This document shows, one piece after another, positions 34,865 to 48,000 of a stretch of DNA of 64,000 bases. Source of the stretch: Steinernema hermaphroditum (taxonomy: Eukaryota > Nematoda > Chromadorea > Rhabditida > Steinernematidae); NCBI GenBank assembly GCA_030435675.1, contig CM059625.1, positions 1,674,001 to 1,738,000 of the forward strand, in the 5' to 3' direction. The stretch's first letter is position 1; every line of letters starts with the position of its first letter. The notes under the pieces are model-generated. The model ran no database searches and was not told where the DNA came from. It was given only the letters and a program-made list of their open reading frames with translations. Position numbers and translations under genes: made by a program.

Positions 34865-37800
34865 CTTGAGATACTGAAACAAACCATGGACTGATGCGTG
34901 AAATTCAACGCAAACACGCAACAAATAGGCACGTTATCGAACAGCAATGGTGATATCAGTTGATAACATTGCTTAGTGTAACCGTGGACAGTGTACAGCG
35001 TTGAAATAGAAGAAACACAGTTCTGAAGGCGCTACAGGAATGGCCAAAAGATGGAGAGCGTGAAGTAGACCAAATTTAACCTGGTAAATAAAAAACCAGA
35101 GAGACAGGCATCTACCCGACTTGGCGCTAGGCTCTAATATAAAAAAAATACAAAAACATAATGGACGAGTGAGTCACACTCCATTGAACAATCTGTGACG
35201 AATATCATAAAATAAATGAAAATGTTGTATTGCTAGCATCGCATGAAACCTTCACGTTTAGATAACAACTGAAAACTGCGACGTTTTGGAAGCTGTTCTC
35301 CGTAGAGAACTGTGTTGATCAAATCGATCGAAGTGATGCGATCACACCGTGAAATTGTTTTAAAACAGTGTGAAGGCGCATCGGTGTGAGATTCACCAAT
35401 ATACGCTTCTTTTCCGGGAGACTGTGTCAACGGGGGATTGTGACCGTGGCATAGGATAGGAGCTAACACATGTGGTTGCGTTGCAACGTTCCTGGTATGC
35501 TTATCCTAGGCATGCGCTTTTTACGAATACCGTGTAACAAAAACGGTCGCGTATGAAGGGCACCTAAACGTCAAGATGTTCTGTAAAATCCTGAAATCGA
35601 TTCAAATCATAGGACGCTAAGTGCTGTATGGAGCCAATCATAGAGAATACAGGAGAGACTATAAAGAAGTGAAATGGTTTCGATCTAAGGTTTCGACATC
35701 GCTGGCTAGCTGACTCATAGACATCGGTTTCGACCAATGATGTAAAGAGTTTGCAGCCATGTAACCTCGATCGATATTTCTTACGCTGGGCAGGCAAAGG
35801 CACTGGCACGCTCCCATGTTTTGTGGGAATACGATTCCCTTTTCGAGTTCACGGAATCCTATGAACCAGCCCACTTGTTTTCGGCCTAGAGGCACCTGTT
35901 GATTCCACTTACTTATAGAATTAGGACGTCCGCGAGGTGTACACTTACCACTAGATTCACCATTATACCAATTTGGGGCCAACGAAACTATGGAAAGAGT
36001 TCCTTTGTTGTGGGAATATGAATCAGCTAGTGACAACAAAACCGGTGACAGGAGTAGCGAGATCGACGGGAGGAAACCAGTTAGGCTCGCGTACGACGAT
36101 GGTCAAGATGGAAACCATGCTTCTAAGCTGAGACACATAAGTGCAAGAATGCGTAACATGGTACAATTGGCTAGATGCGAGCTAATCTAGACCTTGTCAT
36201 CATCAATATAGAGCCAAGTTCCTCATAACTAGGGTCAAGCTTTAATAAAATAAGATGGATAAGATCGCCTGAATAAGATCGCCTGAAATAAGCCTAATAC
36301 CCCTCAACAATTATAAAACAAAAACTCCGCTTTCAGAGAATAATACTAACTTTCGGAGCCAAGTGTGGTACCCACTGACCACTGCCGGCGTTCCTGCAAA
36401 GTACAAGGTCACCAAACACGAACGAAGATCGAAAGAACTGGACTGGGGTAATGAGTCATGCAGTAAAAGAAGTGCCCGGTGTCGGATCTGACACATTATC
36501 GAAGCGTTTATGTACGCACATTGCACAGCCTACCCTTCGTCAGCATAAAGTACCTGAAGGGGAATCTCCGCTCTGAAAGATGTGAAAATTTAAGGTTTGA
36601 CTAACGCGTTGCCGCAGACCTTTCCGCTGCAGACCTCATGATCAGAAAAATGTCATCTAAAACGAACACACGTTGACGTTGGTTCGATAATAATTAACAA
36701 AAAGGCTAGGAAGCCCAAATATGGTGAACAAATACTTGCTGAAGTAGAAAATTAAACTGAAAACGAAACGCGACGGAAAGCGAGGTGACCGTTAAAATAT
36801 GGTGACTAAGCGCTGATAGCGCGACAACGTTCATCACTGAAGAGAACTACGAATATAATCGATACTGCAGTCCGCGAGCAAACACTACGAGAACGCTGCC
36901 TTCTGGGTCCTTGGTACCACAAAAGGACGCCGAACGTGCATTGACCTTATTGCGAAACGTAAATCGGTTTATGGTGTAGAAAATCCCGTTAAAAAGTTAA
37001 AAGTAGAACTGGTGTGCCCGACTTGAACAGTGCTTGCAAAGGAAAGAAGTGAGCATGGTGGCGTTTGCAGAGATACCGGTGACGTCGCCGAGGCGCATGG
37101 CTCGCTGGGGTGAGCTCGTGAGCCAGTCGAATGGCTGGGCTAAAGCTGTGCGGTCTATCGGTCTTCTCGCGCGCGCGATGTGTCATTCAGAATTTCATAA
37201 TGTTCGTTGTTCAAGTTGATGTGGGCAGAGGGTGAAGCGCGTTGAAGCCGAGCAATAGAGTTTTTCTACGTGTATTACGGTGGCGCGATAAGGCCCTCTT
37301 AAGTTTGCGGAGATCGAACTTAAGAACTTCAATAATTCTCTCGGCGGCGAGCCTGTTACTCTTTTTTTCCTCCCTCTCGCCGCTTCTTCACTTGCAGTAG
37401 TTTTCTCATCGCGCGGCGAACACCACGATGGTCGAAGGATCGCAGCCGGCGCCGCTGCAACGCCGCCCCACCGTGGAGAGCAAACCGAATTTTGAATGAT
37501 CAGGGAACTGCGTAGGAGCCCACCGGTCGACCACCGTAATCGCAGGGCTGCGTCGCAGCCATTCAAATGTGTGCGAGCGAGAGAGAAGCGAGAAGCGCAA
37601 GGGTGCGAGGGTACGCTCGCGTTGCTAACATTAACTGGAAGTAATGCGGCATCAAACCGTTCGGGACCAACTCTTCGGATCGATAGTCTCGACTATTCGC
37701 GCAAGCGCGCCCTGAACAGTCCCAAAAGGACACTTTTCTGATCCGCTTCTAAAGACGTTGTCAGTATTGCCGTCTGTCCATGGCTCTCCCGCGCGTTTAC

Positions 37801-37900
37801 GGATATGAATGTGGTACGGTCGGTCGGTTCCCTCCAGGCGCGCCCCTTCCATTCAAAGCCTAATTCTCGTTCCGTCTTCAGGTAAACACAGTGACCTAGG
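34865..37900. other. Intergenic, with GC-rich icd-1 promoter region at the right
   Basis: From 34870 to about 36950 the DNA is AT-rich, with no gene recognised. Minus-strand frames at 35564-36039 are open, but neither shows a domain. A 14-base unit ATAAGATCGCCTGA is directly duplicated near 36262-36290. From 37000 to 37850 the sequence becomes GC-rich, with pyrimidine tracts and an acceptor CGTCTTCAG 21 bases before the icd-1 ATG, consistent with a strong housekeeping promoter and a trans-spliced leader. Confidence 0.45.
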
Positions 37901-38489
37901 ATGAACCCCGAGAAGCTCAAGAAGCTCCAGGCTACTGCCGCCCAGGTGCGTACCGGTGGCAAGGGTACCGCTCGCAGGAAGAAGAAGGTCGTGCACAAGA
38001 CCGCCGCTTCCGACGACAAGAAGCTGCAGAGCAACTTGAAAAAGCTTTCGGTCACCAACATTCCCGGAATTGAGGAGGTGAACATGATCAAGGACGACGG
38101 AACCGTTATTCACTTCAACAACCCCAAGGTCCAGGCTTCCGTGCCGGCCAACACTTTCTCGGTCACTGGAACCGCTGAGAACAAGCGTAAGTCGCATTAT
38201 CATTCTTCAACCATCGAGTCAAATGATCCTGTTTAAGAGATCACTGAGATGCTCCCCGGTATTCTCAACCAGCTTGGCGCCGAGTCTCTTACGCACCTGA
38301 AGAAGCTCGCCAACAACGTCACCAGCCAATTCAAGCCCAGCGAAGAGGATGAGGTCCCAGGTTAGTAGTTCGCACACCGTTTTCACTCACCCATCCTCAC
38401 CGCTTGCAGAACTCGTCGGAGATTTCGAAGAGGCTTCCAAGGAAGAGGCTAAGGAAGGCGAAGAGCAAGAGAACAAGCCTACTGCTTAA
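37901..38489 (+). CDS. icd-1: Beta-NAC / BTF3 (ICD-1), nascent polypeptide-associated complex
   Basis: Three exons, 37901-38186, 38238-38360 and 38410-38489, give 162 residues, the expected size. It begins [20 protein letters not shown], followed by the ribosome-binding basic motif RRKKK. The NAC domain covers about residues 38-105 ([37 protein letters not shown]), and the C-terminal part carries [13 protein letters not shown] and an acidic tail. The protein pairs with alpha-NAC at the ribosome exit tunnel, shielding nascent chains from mis-targeting to the ER; the C. elegans gene was named for suppression of apoptosis. Very regular codon use fits high expression. A canonical AATAAA lies at 38622-38627. 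Confidence 0.97.
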
Positions 38490-40457
38490 GTTGTTGCTCG
38501 CCACTCGCGGTTTTGTTTGCGGTGTGCCTCAGTTGTTTTTGTTAATGAACTTATAGTCGCCCTGGTGCGTCCGCGTTTTTGTTTAATACAATCTCACAAT
38601 TTTTGTTGACAGCAAAATTCCAATAAAACCCAAAAATCAGTGAACAGATAAACTCTCATCTCATATTGATCTTAATGGCTCTTGCTCAACGTACACTAGT
38701 TCTATATTAGTTTTCTGCTGTCGCTGATAAAGTTCCGTTCATTTTAACTATGCTGTTTTCCCCTATTGCACACTATTCTCACTACTCTACTCGGCTTCTC
38801 CCGACGGCTATCTCTTACCGGACGTTCTAGAAGCTTCTGTGGAACATCGACGGGTATGATGCAATTCTTCGGTCGTGCTATTTCTGATAGGAAGAGTTCG
38901 AAAACGATCTTCGCTCTACTTTTTATGGCAGATTCGGAAGTGCAGATTTTCGTTGGATGGTGTGACTATTTCCCCGTTCCTTCCGTGGACATATTTTATC
39001 CTATTCTATGCTCTCTGCACCGTGCGTTCAACGCTAGGTTGTACGTGCAATTGTGCGATTGGTTCCCTGTAACCAGGCAACGTGCATTCTATGTAACACC
39101 TGGAAATGTGGCTTCTCGTGCGGTGCTCTCAAATGTGATCGGCAGATGAATTATTTAGCCACCTATAAATGCATCTTGAGGAGGAAAGCAGGTGTACACA
39201 AGCTAATTCTCGAGAAAGAATTACTCATTGCTTATTATCCAATTATGCCACTAATAATAGATATTCCTAGAATAGCACAGCACGAATAGTTCGATTCAGC
39301 GCTGTAACAGAAGATATTCAACTGTTTTATTTCTGGAAAGGACTTCAGTTCGCATTAAGTGAAGGCACAAAACTGTTTGTTTGTGCGAATTACAAATGAA
39401 ACGCAAGCGAGGGCCTCTTCATCAAAACCCATAACTTCACTCTGTCTTTTCGGAACTATACGGCAACCAAAGGGAAAGGTTTAGGATAACCATGGACTTT
39501 GCATTAGTAGAGGCTATAAACCACTTTCAAGTAAGTCGCTAGATCTCAAGAGCGACACACATGCTACCTTTTACACGCAGCTTGTCCTCCAAATCTCAAA
39601 TTTGAGTTGAATTCAACTAGCTCCGCGTCATACGCAATTCTCAATGGTACATGTTGACCATGTCAACCCCACTACTCGGTGTTCGTAATCAAATCACAAC
39701 AGTGGCGGAAATTCAGCGCTCACGAAAGCTTTCCTTCCATAAAGGACATTAGGGGTGGCTGTGTGTGCGGCACCTGTTGCTGTAATTTACGTACGAAACA
39801 GCAATAACGGGTCGACTTGAGCTTGGTGTCCACTACGTTTCAAGAAAAAGATGATGTGCTTAAACTATGAGGTAAGTTACGATCACTTATTTATGGTAGT
39901 AGTACCGTAAACGACTTACGTATCTGGAATGTCTGAGAAACAGATTAGTTTGTATGAAGCGCCACGAAGAATTGTAGCACATTGCTTATCATTGTCACTT
40001 AGTACACGACCAATGGCTACCACAGAACTCCTATGTAATGGTTACTAATAATGTTGACACATTTTGATAAATGCTTCATGTGCGATCCAAAATTTCTCAC
40101 ACGTCTGAATATCACCATTCATTTACCGGGCCATGTCCCATTTCACACATGGTGCACAATATTCACCAGTTATACGGACGCCTCTTGTCTGTTTTCTTTT
40201 GAAAGCCTGCAGCCAAGCTTGAGGCACATGAATTCCACAACACTACGAAACAATGAAAGTCCATCTTCAATGGAATATCCCCCGCTCAGCTTTTCTATTT
40301 CCCCCATGCACTCATCGCATTACCCATCCATGCAACCGCTGTGGGTGGTCGCATCGCGCTAAATTTCTCCCGCTTGTCATAATCCACCGCCAACGTCCCC
40401 TGTTCCCTTCCGATCTTCCAGATACCTGACGCTGCATCGTCTTCAAAAAAATCGACG
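38490..40457. other. Intergenic between icd-1 and TRAPPC13 gene
   Basis: Contains the icd-1 3' UTR and, at the right, the TRAPPC13 5' flank with an acceptor-like GATCTTCCAG ending at 40418. The plus-strand frame 38766-39149 (127 codons) has no recognisable feature and no Kozak or splice support. Nothing else seen. Confidence 0.4.
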
Positions 40458-42425
40458 ATGACAGAATCGAACAGGGACCAGCTTCTGTCGTTAAAGGTGA
40501 TGCGTCTCGCAAGGCCGAAGTTCCACGAGAAGGTGTGCGTGCCGGTGGATCCGCTGGATCCATTCTCCACGCTGATCGAAACGGCGATGTGCAAGGTGAC
40601 CGGCGAAGAGAATGCCGAATTCCCCGTTGGAAAATTCCTTATGGCGCCACAGATGTTCGAGTATGTTTCGTTTTTTCCTGTGATTCGCTTGATTAATTCA
40701 TCGATTGTCCTTGCAGCAACATCTACCTTGGAGAGACGTTTTCCTTCTACGTCTCTGTCCTCAACGAAAGCTCACAGAAATGCTATGATGTGTGCGTGAA
40801 GGCCGATCTGCAGACGACAAGCCAGCGCGTATCGCTAAACTGTCGCCTCCAGGATGCAAACGCCGAGCTGGAACCTGATAAATTTCTGGGACAAGTGGTT
40901 TCGCATGAGATCAAAGAGACTGGACAGCACATGTAAGCGTTACTGGTAATTTATTTGATATTGTGTGGACGCTATTTCTGAACGAGAAAGTACATGTTTA
41001 TCAAGAATGCATATGAAACCGGGCAGAGCTCTAATTGGATTATTATGAACTTAAAGAAAAGCTGGAAGTTTCAAAGTTTCAAAAACGGGTTACAACTGAC
41101 CATAAATTGATCATGGATGGATTTCAGACTAGTATGCGCGGTAAACTACAAGACGCAGGACGGCGAGAAGATGTACTTTCGGAAGTTCTTCAAGTTTCCC
41201 GTAACTAAACCCATTGATGTCCGAACTAAGTTCTACAACGCTGAGGTAGGCGTTTTTAGTGCATTGTACCCTCAACAACCCCTTCCCTGCATGGCTGTTA
41301 TTCGCCATTACTAATGTTCGCTATTTCAACTGCATGCCCTCCCATCGCTTCTCGAATGGCTTATGGCTAACGATGTTCTAGGACAATCTGGTAAGTTTTG
41401 TGAACTGAGAAAGCGTGCTATCGTGCATTCCACTAGCGAATATGAGCGCAGACCACACACATCGAAACAAATCATAATCATTGCACGCAGTGAACAACAA
41501 AGGTGTCGATAGTATAAACATTATTGCGCTGACGTGAAGCTCATTTCAACTCTTTTCAATTTGGGTTTACTAACAGTGAACTTACAGAACAACGATGTCT
41601 ATCTGGAAGCACAGATTCAGAACACATGTTCTGTTCCAATGATCCTGGAAAAAGTCGAATTGGACCCGTCGGAGTTCTACACATGTTCAGAGATAAAGCC
41701 ACCTGAAACGTGAGTTCGCGCGTGCACTGTATGCTCACATTTACTGTTTTCAGCGAAGACTCCCGTGGAAGTTACTGTAGCGCGAAGTTTCTAAGCCCTA
41801 AAGATGTACGTCAGTACCTTTACTGTCTAACACCGAAGACCGGTGAGCACAGTTTGAACTACTACCGCGGAGTTACATCCATCGGCAAACTGGACATGTG
41901 CTGGAGAACGAGCATGGGAGAACGAGGACGTTTGCAGACGAGTCCGTTGCAGCGGATGGCGCCGGGATACGGTGACCTGCGGCTAACAGTGGAGAGGGTA
42001 CCGGCTACAGTGAAGATCCATCAGACCTTCCAGATTATCTGCAAGATTCACAACTGCAGGTGGGTGGTAGTTTCAAGTTAGAGACGATGCGAAGCCATTC
42101 GCATTGATATCTATATGGTCGCTATTCTGTGCATTCAGTGAACGGCCCTTGGATCTCAGCTTGCACTTGGACAACAACTTGCAGCCAGCGATGGTCTTTT
42201 GTTGCACCAGTGGTCTCAACCTCGGTCAATTACTGCCGAACAACTCCTTGGAATTCACTTTGGAACTACTGCCTACGCAACTGGGATTGCAAGTAAGTAT
42301 CAGTGATACACGCTGTGCATACATGCATATGTGCATTGCAGAACATCTCTGGTCTACGAGTAACGGACACATTCCTACGCCGAACATACGAGCACGATGA
42401 AATTGCTCAAGTCTTTGTCCAGTGA
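40458..42425 (+). CDS. TRAPPC13 orthologue (TRAPP complex subunit)
   Basis: Seven exons join in frame: 40458-40660, 40717-40932, 41128-41245, 41588-41709, 41754-42059, 42139-42292 and 42342-42425, giving 400 residues (human about 417). Family landmarks are the start [51 protein letters not shown] and [12 protein letters not shown], with the C-terminal [20 protein letters not shown]. This is the TRAPPC13 (DUF974) family. TRAPPC13 is a peripheral subunit of metazoan TRAPPIII, which activates Rab1 in ER-Golgi traffic and autophagy. The 5' UTR follows an acceptor-like site about 40 bases upstream. No AATAAA was seen after the stop, and the TMEM222 gene starts 278 bases downstream, so it may be the first gene of an operon. 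Confidence 0.92.
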
Positions 42426-42574
42426 TCGCATACGGGATTGTAAAATACTGACTTTCTTATATTGGGTACTTAGTTACATATTGAGTAAAGATTTTATCAT
42501 ATAGTATCATACATTACGGTGCGGCTGTTTATTAACAACCATTACCGCAGTTTCGCAAATACTAGTGTTTTCGA

Positions 42575-42644
42575 GTCGAGTCGAGTTCGAGGCGCCTTTT
42601 TTTGACTCGATTCGAATCGCCGACTCGGCCATTCACGACTCGAC
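42575..42644. other. GACTCG-rich hairpin and palindrome between TRAPPC13 and TMEM222 genes
   Basis: GTCGAGTCG at 42575-42583 can pair with CGACTCGAC at 42636-42644. A perfect 12-base palindrome CGATTCGAATCG sits between them at 42608-42619. GAGTC/GACTC units recur in both orientations. The structure could form in RNA or bind a dimeric protein. It lies in the short gap between two same-strand genes. Confidence 0.6.
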
Positions 42645-42703
42645 TTTTTGACTTGAATGCCAACCTTAGTAAATACTCTCTGGTACTAGTTACTTGCTAG
42701 GCA

Positions 42704-43663
42704 ATGTACTCAGCCACAGTGCTGGTCGGCGACGGAGATGACGAACTCGACAAGAACCATATGAACATGAGGGGTGGCTACGATGTCGATAATCACCTAT
42801 ACCCATACTGTATTGTCTGGACTCCGATTCCATTCATTACGTTCGTGCGCATTTCGGCGCTCTCATGAAATCACGTTCATCTTTAGATGGTTATTTCCAT
42901 TCATTGGCCACATGGGCATCGCCACGAGCCGCGGAATCATTCACGACTTCTCTGGAAGTCACTTTGTCAGTGTATGTTTTAGCATATTCTGATGATCATG
43001 ACTTGTTTTAACCCAAATTCGAGCCAACATATCGAGGTTGGTTCTGGTTGCAGGTGTTGTTAGGATTGCCTTTTTTTGTAAAACTAGCTGGTTATTCACA
43101 TGCATTCACCAAAAGGTTCATGGTTTGGACTAGCGTTGAGTATGTCCCTGAAGTGGCACATAAATTTCTTTTTGTGGCTTTGTAGCGTTTATACATTCAG
43201 TTCGCTACACTACCTTCATTCCAGGAAAACAACATGGGCTTCGGATGGCCCACAATGTATTGGCAACTGAGCGCCGCAAATGTTGTTGGTGGTCCTGAAG
43301 CCTTTGACGACGCGATACGCGATGCATCCGATGAATACAGAAACCATACTGTAATGCTGTGAAATCTTCGCACTGCATTTGCCTTCCCATTCATTGCAGC
43401 ACAATTTGCTGTGCGATAACTGTCATTCGCATGTCGCATATGCTCTTAATCGAATGGCGTACAATGGCCGAACCAACTACAACATGGTCACCCTCTGCTT
43501 CTTGATTATGTACCGCGGGAAATACATCAAGTAATATCACAATTTTAAGGCGTTTTTTCATATCTCGCTTTATAGCACGTATGGAACAATCAAGCAATGG
43601 TTACCATTCATCCTGCTCACCATGGCCGTTCTGGGCATCATCTTTTTCGCGCACCTCTCTTGA
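42704..43663 (+). CDS. TMEM222 orthologue (RTE1/DUF778 family membrane protein)
   Basis: Five exons, 42704-42840, 42887-42971, 43225-43350, 43400-43530 and 43576-43663, give 188 residues. Conserved positions include YPYCIVWTPIPFITW, LFPFIGHMGIATS, the following GIIHDFSGSHFVS, NNMGFGWPTMYW, and the CDNCHSHVAYALN motif. The C-terminal half has two hydrophobic segments, the last being WLPFILLTMAVLGIIFFAHL. This is the TMEM222 family, related to plant RTE1; the molecular function is not established, and loss in humans causes a neurodevelopmental disorder. The ATG lies three bases after an acceptor-like CTTGCTAG, and the upstream gene ends 278 bases before, both suiting trans-splicing within an operon. 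Confidence 0.92.
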
Positions 43664-43986
43664 ACAATCATAATATCATAGTTTCATTTCGTTATTAATG
43701 AGTTTTCCAATTACAATTCGCGGTTATAAATACTGTATTCGTTGAACACCGGTATCACCTCGATGGCCATCCTTCAACGGGAATCACCACTGGTCTCACC
43801 GCGATTGCTGCTCACCCGCGAAACGATGCTGAATGGTGTTGAATTCCGCTATTGCTACGAAGATATAAATTTGCTAATATTTGTATCTTCTAATACAGTG
43901 CTTCCTAATATGCGAGTTCATATTACGCGAACTTTCTCATGTGCGGCCTAGAAGGCAATATCAAATCCTTTCTACTTTCAGGCACA

Positions 43987-45085
43987 ATGGTACGAATCAG
44001 TCATGAAGTTGTCGAAGAATCGTACCAATTCATCAACTCGGTAAACATGCGTGAGATCTCGCTGCGCAACCTGCAGATCCCGGCCATCGAAAACCTCGGT
44101 GCCACACGCGATTTCTTCGACACCATCGACCTGTCAGACAACAATATCCGAAAACTAGAGAACGTACCCGTTCTCAAGCGCCTTGAAATGCTTCTCATGC
44201 ACAACAATCGCATCCAGTAAGCCGCACGGTAATATGATATTTTACTGTTGATTCTTTAGACAAATCGATCCAGAAATTGGTGCGTCGCTGCCCATCCTGA
44301 AAACGCTCGCCTTGACAAACAACAATCTCTGCGAGCTTGGTGACATTGATCCTCTTGCCACCTGCCCCAAATTGGAGTATTTGACGTAAGTTAGCGAAAA
44401 CGCCAGCTTATCAAATGGTGTATGTGCATGTAGCACTTATTAGAGATCGTAATCCGCAGCTGACAACGCAAACTATGTCTTACATACCTAATGAGGCCTA
44501 AAACGAAAGAATAAGTTCACAAAATGAACATTAGAAACTTACTGCTTTCGATAGAAAAATACTTCACCTCCTGCATTCTTTTCCTGTTGTCTGTCTTTAG
44601 ATTACTGCAGAACAACACATACATATCAGATTCAGAGTCTCATAGAATTACATAAATACCACATCACTTATGAACATTACATCACCAGCATTTTCAGTCT
44701 GATCGGCAACCCTCTCACGCACAAGGCCCACTACCGCCTCTACGTTATCAACAAAATCCCGCAAGTCCGTGTGCTTGACTTCAAAAGAGTCAAGCTTGCT
44801 GAACGCGATGCGGCCAAGAAGCTCTTCAAGGGCAAGAAGGGACAGAAGCTGCGTACTGATCTCGGACAAAAGACTGTCATTCTCACAGAAACGGACGAAG
44901 TTGCCGCCGCCGCGCAGAAAGTGCGCCCCGAGGATCGGGCCAGAATTCAGGAAGCCATCAAGAATGCGAAGAGTCTGCAGGAGGTCGAGGAGTTGCAGGC
45001 CATGCTGCAGAGTGGGAAGGTGCCTGAGCCTGGATGGAAGCCTCGTGGCGTTGGCGCGGCAGTTGAGCCGATGGACATGAGCTGA
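43987..45085 (+). CDS. mog-2: U2 snRNP protein A' (U2A')
   Basis: Three exons, 43987-44216, 44260-44385 and 44698-45085, give 247 residues, the normal U2A' length. Leucine-rich repeats occupy about residues 17-150 (MREISLRNLQIPAIENL, IDLSDNNIRKLENVP, LLMHNNRIQ, LALTNNNLCELGD, LIGNPLTHKAHYRLYVI), followed by the cap VRVLDFKRVKLAERDAAKKLF. The tail is helical and acidic/basic, ending GAAVEPMDMS. U2A' binds U2B'' and stem-loop IV of U2 snRNA in the spliceosome; in C. elegans this is mog-2, also needed for the sperm-oocyte switch. A strong acceptor CTACTTTCAG ends five bases before the ATG, and the TMEM222 stop is 323 bases upstream, fitting a third operon position. Confidence 0.95.
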
Positions 45086-48000
45086 ACATAACTTCCTTTT
45101 TATTGTTATTGCGAAACTGTTGTTGTGACGTTCTTAACTTAAATCCTTCTTTCGCAAGTCGACAAGAACTTAGGCATTTCATGAACATAGTAACAACACA
45201 TGTATGCACATGTATCAACTACATATATTATGATCCAAATAATGCGCACAGTTAAACCAAAATGTTGTTCCTATATGGTACAGGTCTCATTGGTGTCGTG
45301 ATGGCGAGCTATTACTTTGAGCTTCCGGGCAAAGGACATATCTCTTCGAGGCAAATGCAAGCGCTGCCCCTAAAACATACCGCGAAGATTCAGACAGTTC
45401 TGGCGCCATTTCTGAAGTTTCTAAGGATCAAGGATCTTTGATTAATGAAATAAAGGCGCAAGTCGTATGGTACAGGCTCATTCATCTTTTCAATGCTGCA
45501 CTTTGGGGAACTTAAAAAAGGCTACTTAAAAAACAATGAGATTAATGATAAGTCTTCAGTTTAAACTACTTTGCGTTTATGTGCACAATCTGCTTCTGTA
45601 GGGCTGCGTTAGCTTTAAGAAGCAGATGTGTATCTACCCACTGACGTATACATTCGTACATCACATCTGACGATCGACGATCTGTGACTATCTTTCATAA
45701 CGGAAATGCAGCGTGCAACCACGTGACGACCGCAATGAAGTGTGACATTCACTCATTACAGTCGTTCTAATTTTTAAAGTCGCAAGTTACGACAAGAAAG
45801 ACAGAACATTAGCCAAAACCGCGGGTAGCGTAAATACCTGTACAAAAAGGAAGTCGTCGTCGGCTTCGACTTTTGATTTTTACATCACTTTAGCACGAGG
45901 CCAAGTTGTGATGATCACGAGTTTCGGTTTGTTGTGTGTAACGACCTTCTTGACACCGCGTGTTGTGCTGGTTTTCCGCTTTAAAGAGTTGCTCATCCTG
46001 GTCCAAAAGCACCTCTGAAAATCCGTCATTGTTACCCTTGCCCTGAATTCACTTAGTTTCTTTTTCCTTCGTGAAAGTGTGTTCTACGTGATTCTTGATT
46101 TTTCGAAGTCTGAAGTCGCACCGCTTTTTTTAAATAGGCCCACAAATGTAATTTATATACATATTTATCTTTTTTATTTTTTACTTTGAGCTCTAGGAGC
46201 GCTAGGGTATTGTGTTGCTCTTTTATAAAAATTAGAAGTGTAATCGATTTAAAGTCGAGAGATTGCATCTGTATCAGAGGTCTCGTTTTTTTCTCGATCT
46301 CGTTTTTTCAGAGTCTCGATTTGCACGGCTCTGATCTGAATTTTTAACACTCGACACGATAAGGTGTGCGTATTGTACAGTATCACTATAAAAATAAGTT
46401 TACCAACTATATTCTTGAGTTTATTAGAGTCTATTTCTTATCAATGCATCTCGGAAGCTTGCCATTAACATCTTTTTTGAGCATGACACAGGAACGCTAC
46501 CAGTGATAGCTCATGGCACTGCGCATGAAACGGCCAAGATAAATCTGTATTCTTGCACGACAATTGGAAGACTGTGCGGAAATCAGAGCAAAAAGAGAAT
46601 CCAAGATAAAACTTTCAGTATGCATATATAGGAGTTTTTGATCGAGTCAGGTTTCAATGTAGTGCGTAGACAACATCTGATGCTTATTTATCAGGATACC
46701 CCTCTCATCGAACTCATGTAATTAATCAGGTAGTCTCCACAACACTGCAGAACGTGGCGGACGAAGATGTCAACATCCCCAATCTCACTACCATGTCACG
46801 TGATATAGCAGCGAAATGTCGAAGGGTGATAATGTCCCCGCCACCTGACGGACTTGTCGTCGACATCACTCGTCTTCACCGATCTTTATTGGTCATCTTC
46901 CATATTAGCTATGTATCGTGAAGAGCACGTGATCGTACGCTGCTACTGATAAGCAGTTCTTTGATAACCAATTATGAATTTATCGTCCAGGTACCTGTGT
47001 AGCGAGGAGACATCGCGGCACCAGGTTGGCGGATGTTTACAAGGGGGTTGCCCCTCGAAACGATCTATGTGTCATCTGTGCCCGCAAGGCTGCACCTCTT
47101 TCTCGCCTTTTCAGATACAAGCGATCTCCCGACGTCATCATTGGATCAATTAGTGTGCGCCAGTTGACCGATCAAGGCGCGAGAGTCTCGATGTTGACTT
47201 CGTCGTTTTTTACCCGTTTCCGGGACTCCGTGCATGCGTCTTCTTCGCGTGTAAAAGAAGGCGTCGGTGCTATGGTGCGTACCGCGTGCGGGGCCGGAAG
47301 TCGCATGTGACCGCACGGCGTTTCACTTTTAAAGTGGTCGCTTCCATATTTAGCGCTTGACCTTAGCAATTTCCGCCCATGGACCAAAAGTCGTGGGGTA
47401 GCGCCTAAGGCTGCACGTACGCGACACAAGAGTACCGTTGTTTGTATTGTGTTTTGTTTACTTGTTCGCGAGGAGTGTTTTGAAATGAATGTGATCTTAG
47501 AAGTGCATGGCTGTAGATCATTCACTTGTGAAATCACCAATTATCATTCATAATTCTACCCCAAAATAAATGTAGAATCGGCTTCGGAGTTGATGCCCAG
47601 ATAAGAAAAAGATAAATTTTTCAGAAAGTGCAGACTTGGATCATGTTTAAATGATCCTACGAAAGTGTCGATGTGGTGGAAACAATCACAGACAGTAGAC
47701 TAGTTTAAGACGCCACACTTTAGTGTAAAGGTCGCCGTGCAAACTGCAACAAAGTCTCAATTTCGGGTCAAATAGATCAGGCAGAATACGGTAATTGATA
47801 AAAATGATAAGGTTCGCCAATTCGCTCATACATTGAAGAGAGATCAAGCTTTGTTAACAACGCTATTCGCAATTTCAAACATTTGTGCTTTGAATGATCT
47901 GGAAACCACCATTTCCGAATGCAGGATACTGTATATGTAATAGGAATGAAATTTCTTTCGCTTTCGCTTTATTTTCTTATACGTCATTGTGCCCGCTTCC

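Noticed and set aside
38766..39149. 127-codon plus frame downstream of icd-1
   Set aside because: No domain, no splice links, composition like intergenic DNA.
45301..45441. 46-codon frame MASYYFELPGKG... recalling the YYFDGxGK start of polyprenyl synthases
   Set aside because: Similarity stops after about ten residues and the essential downstream motifs are absent.
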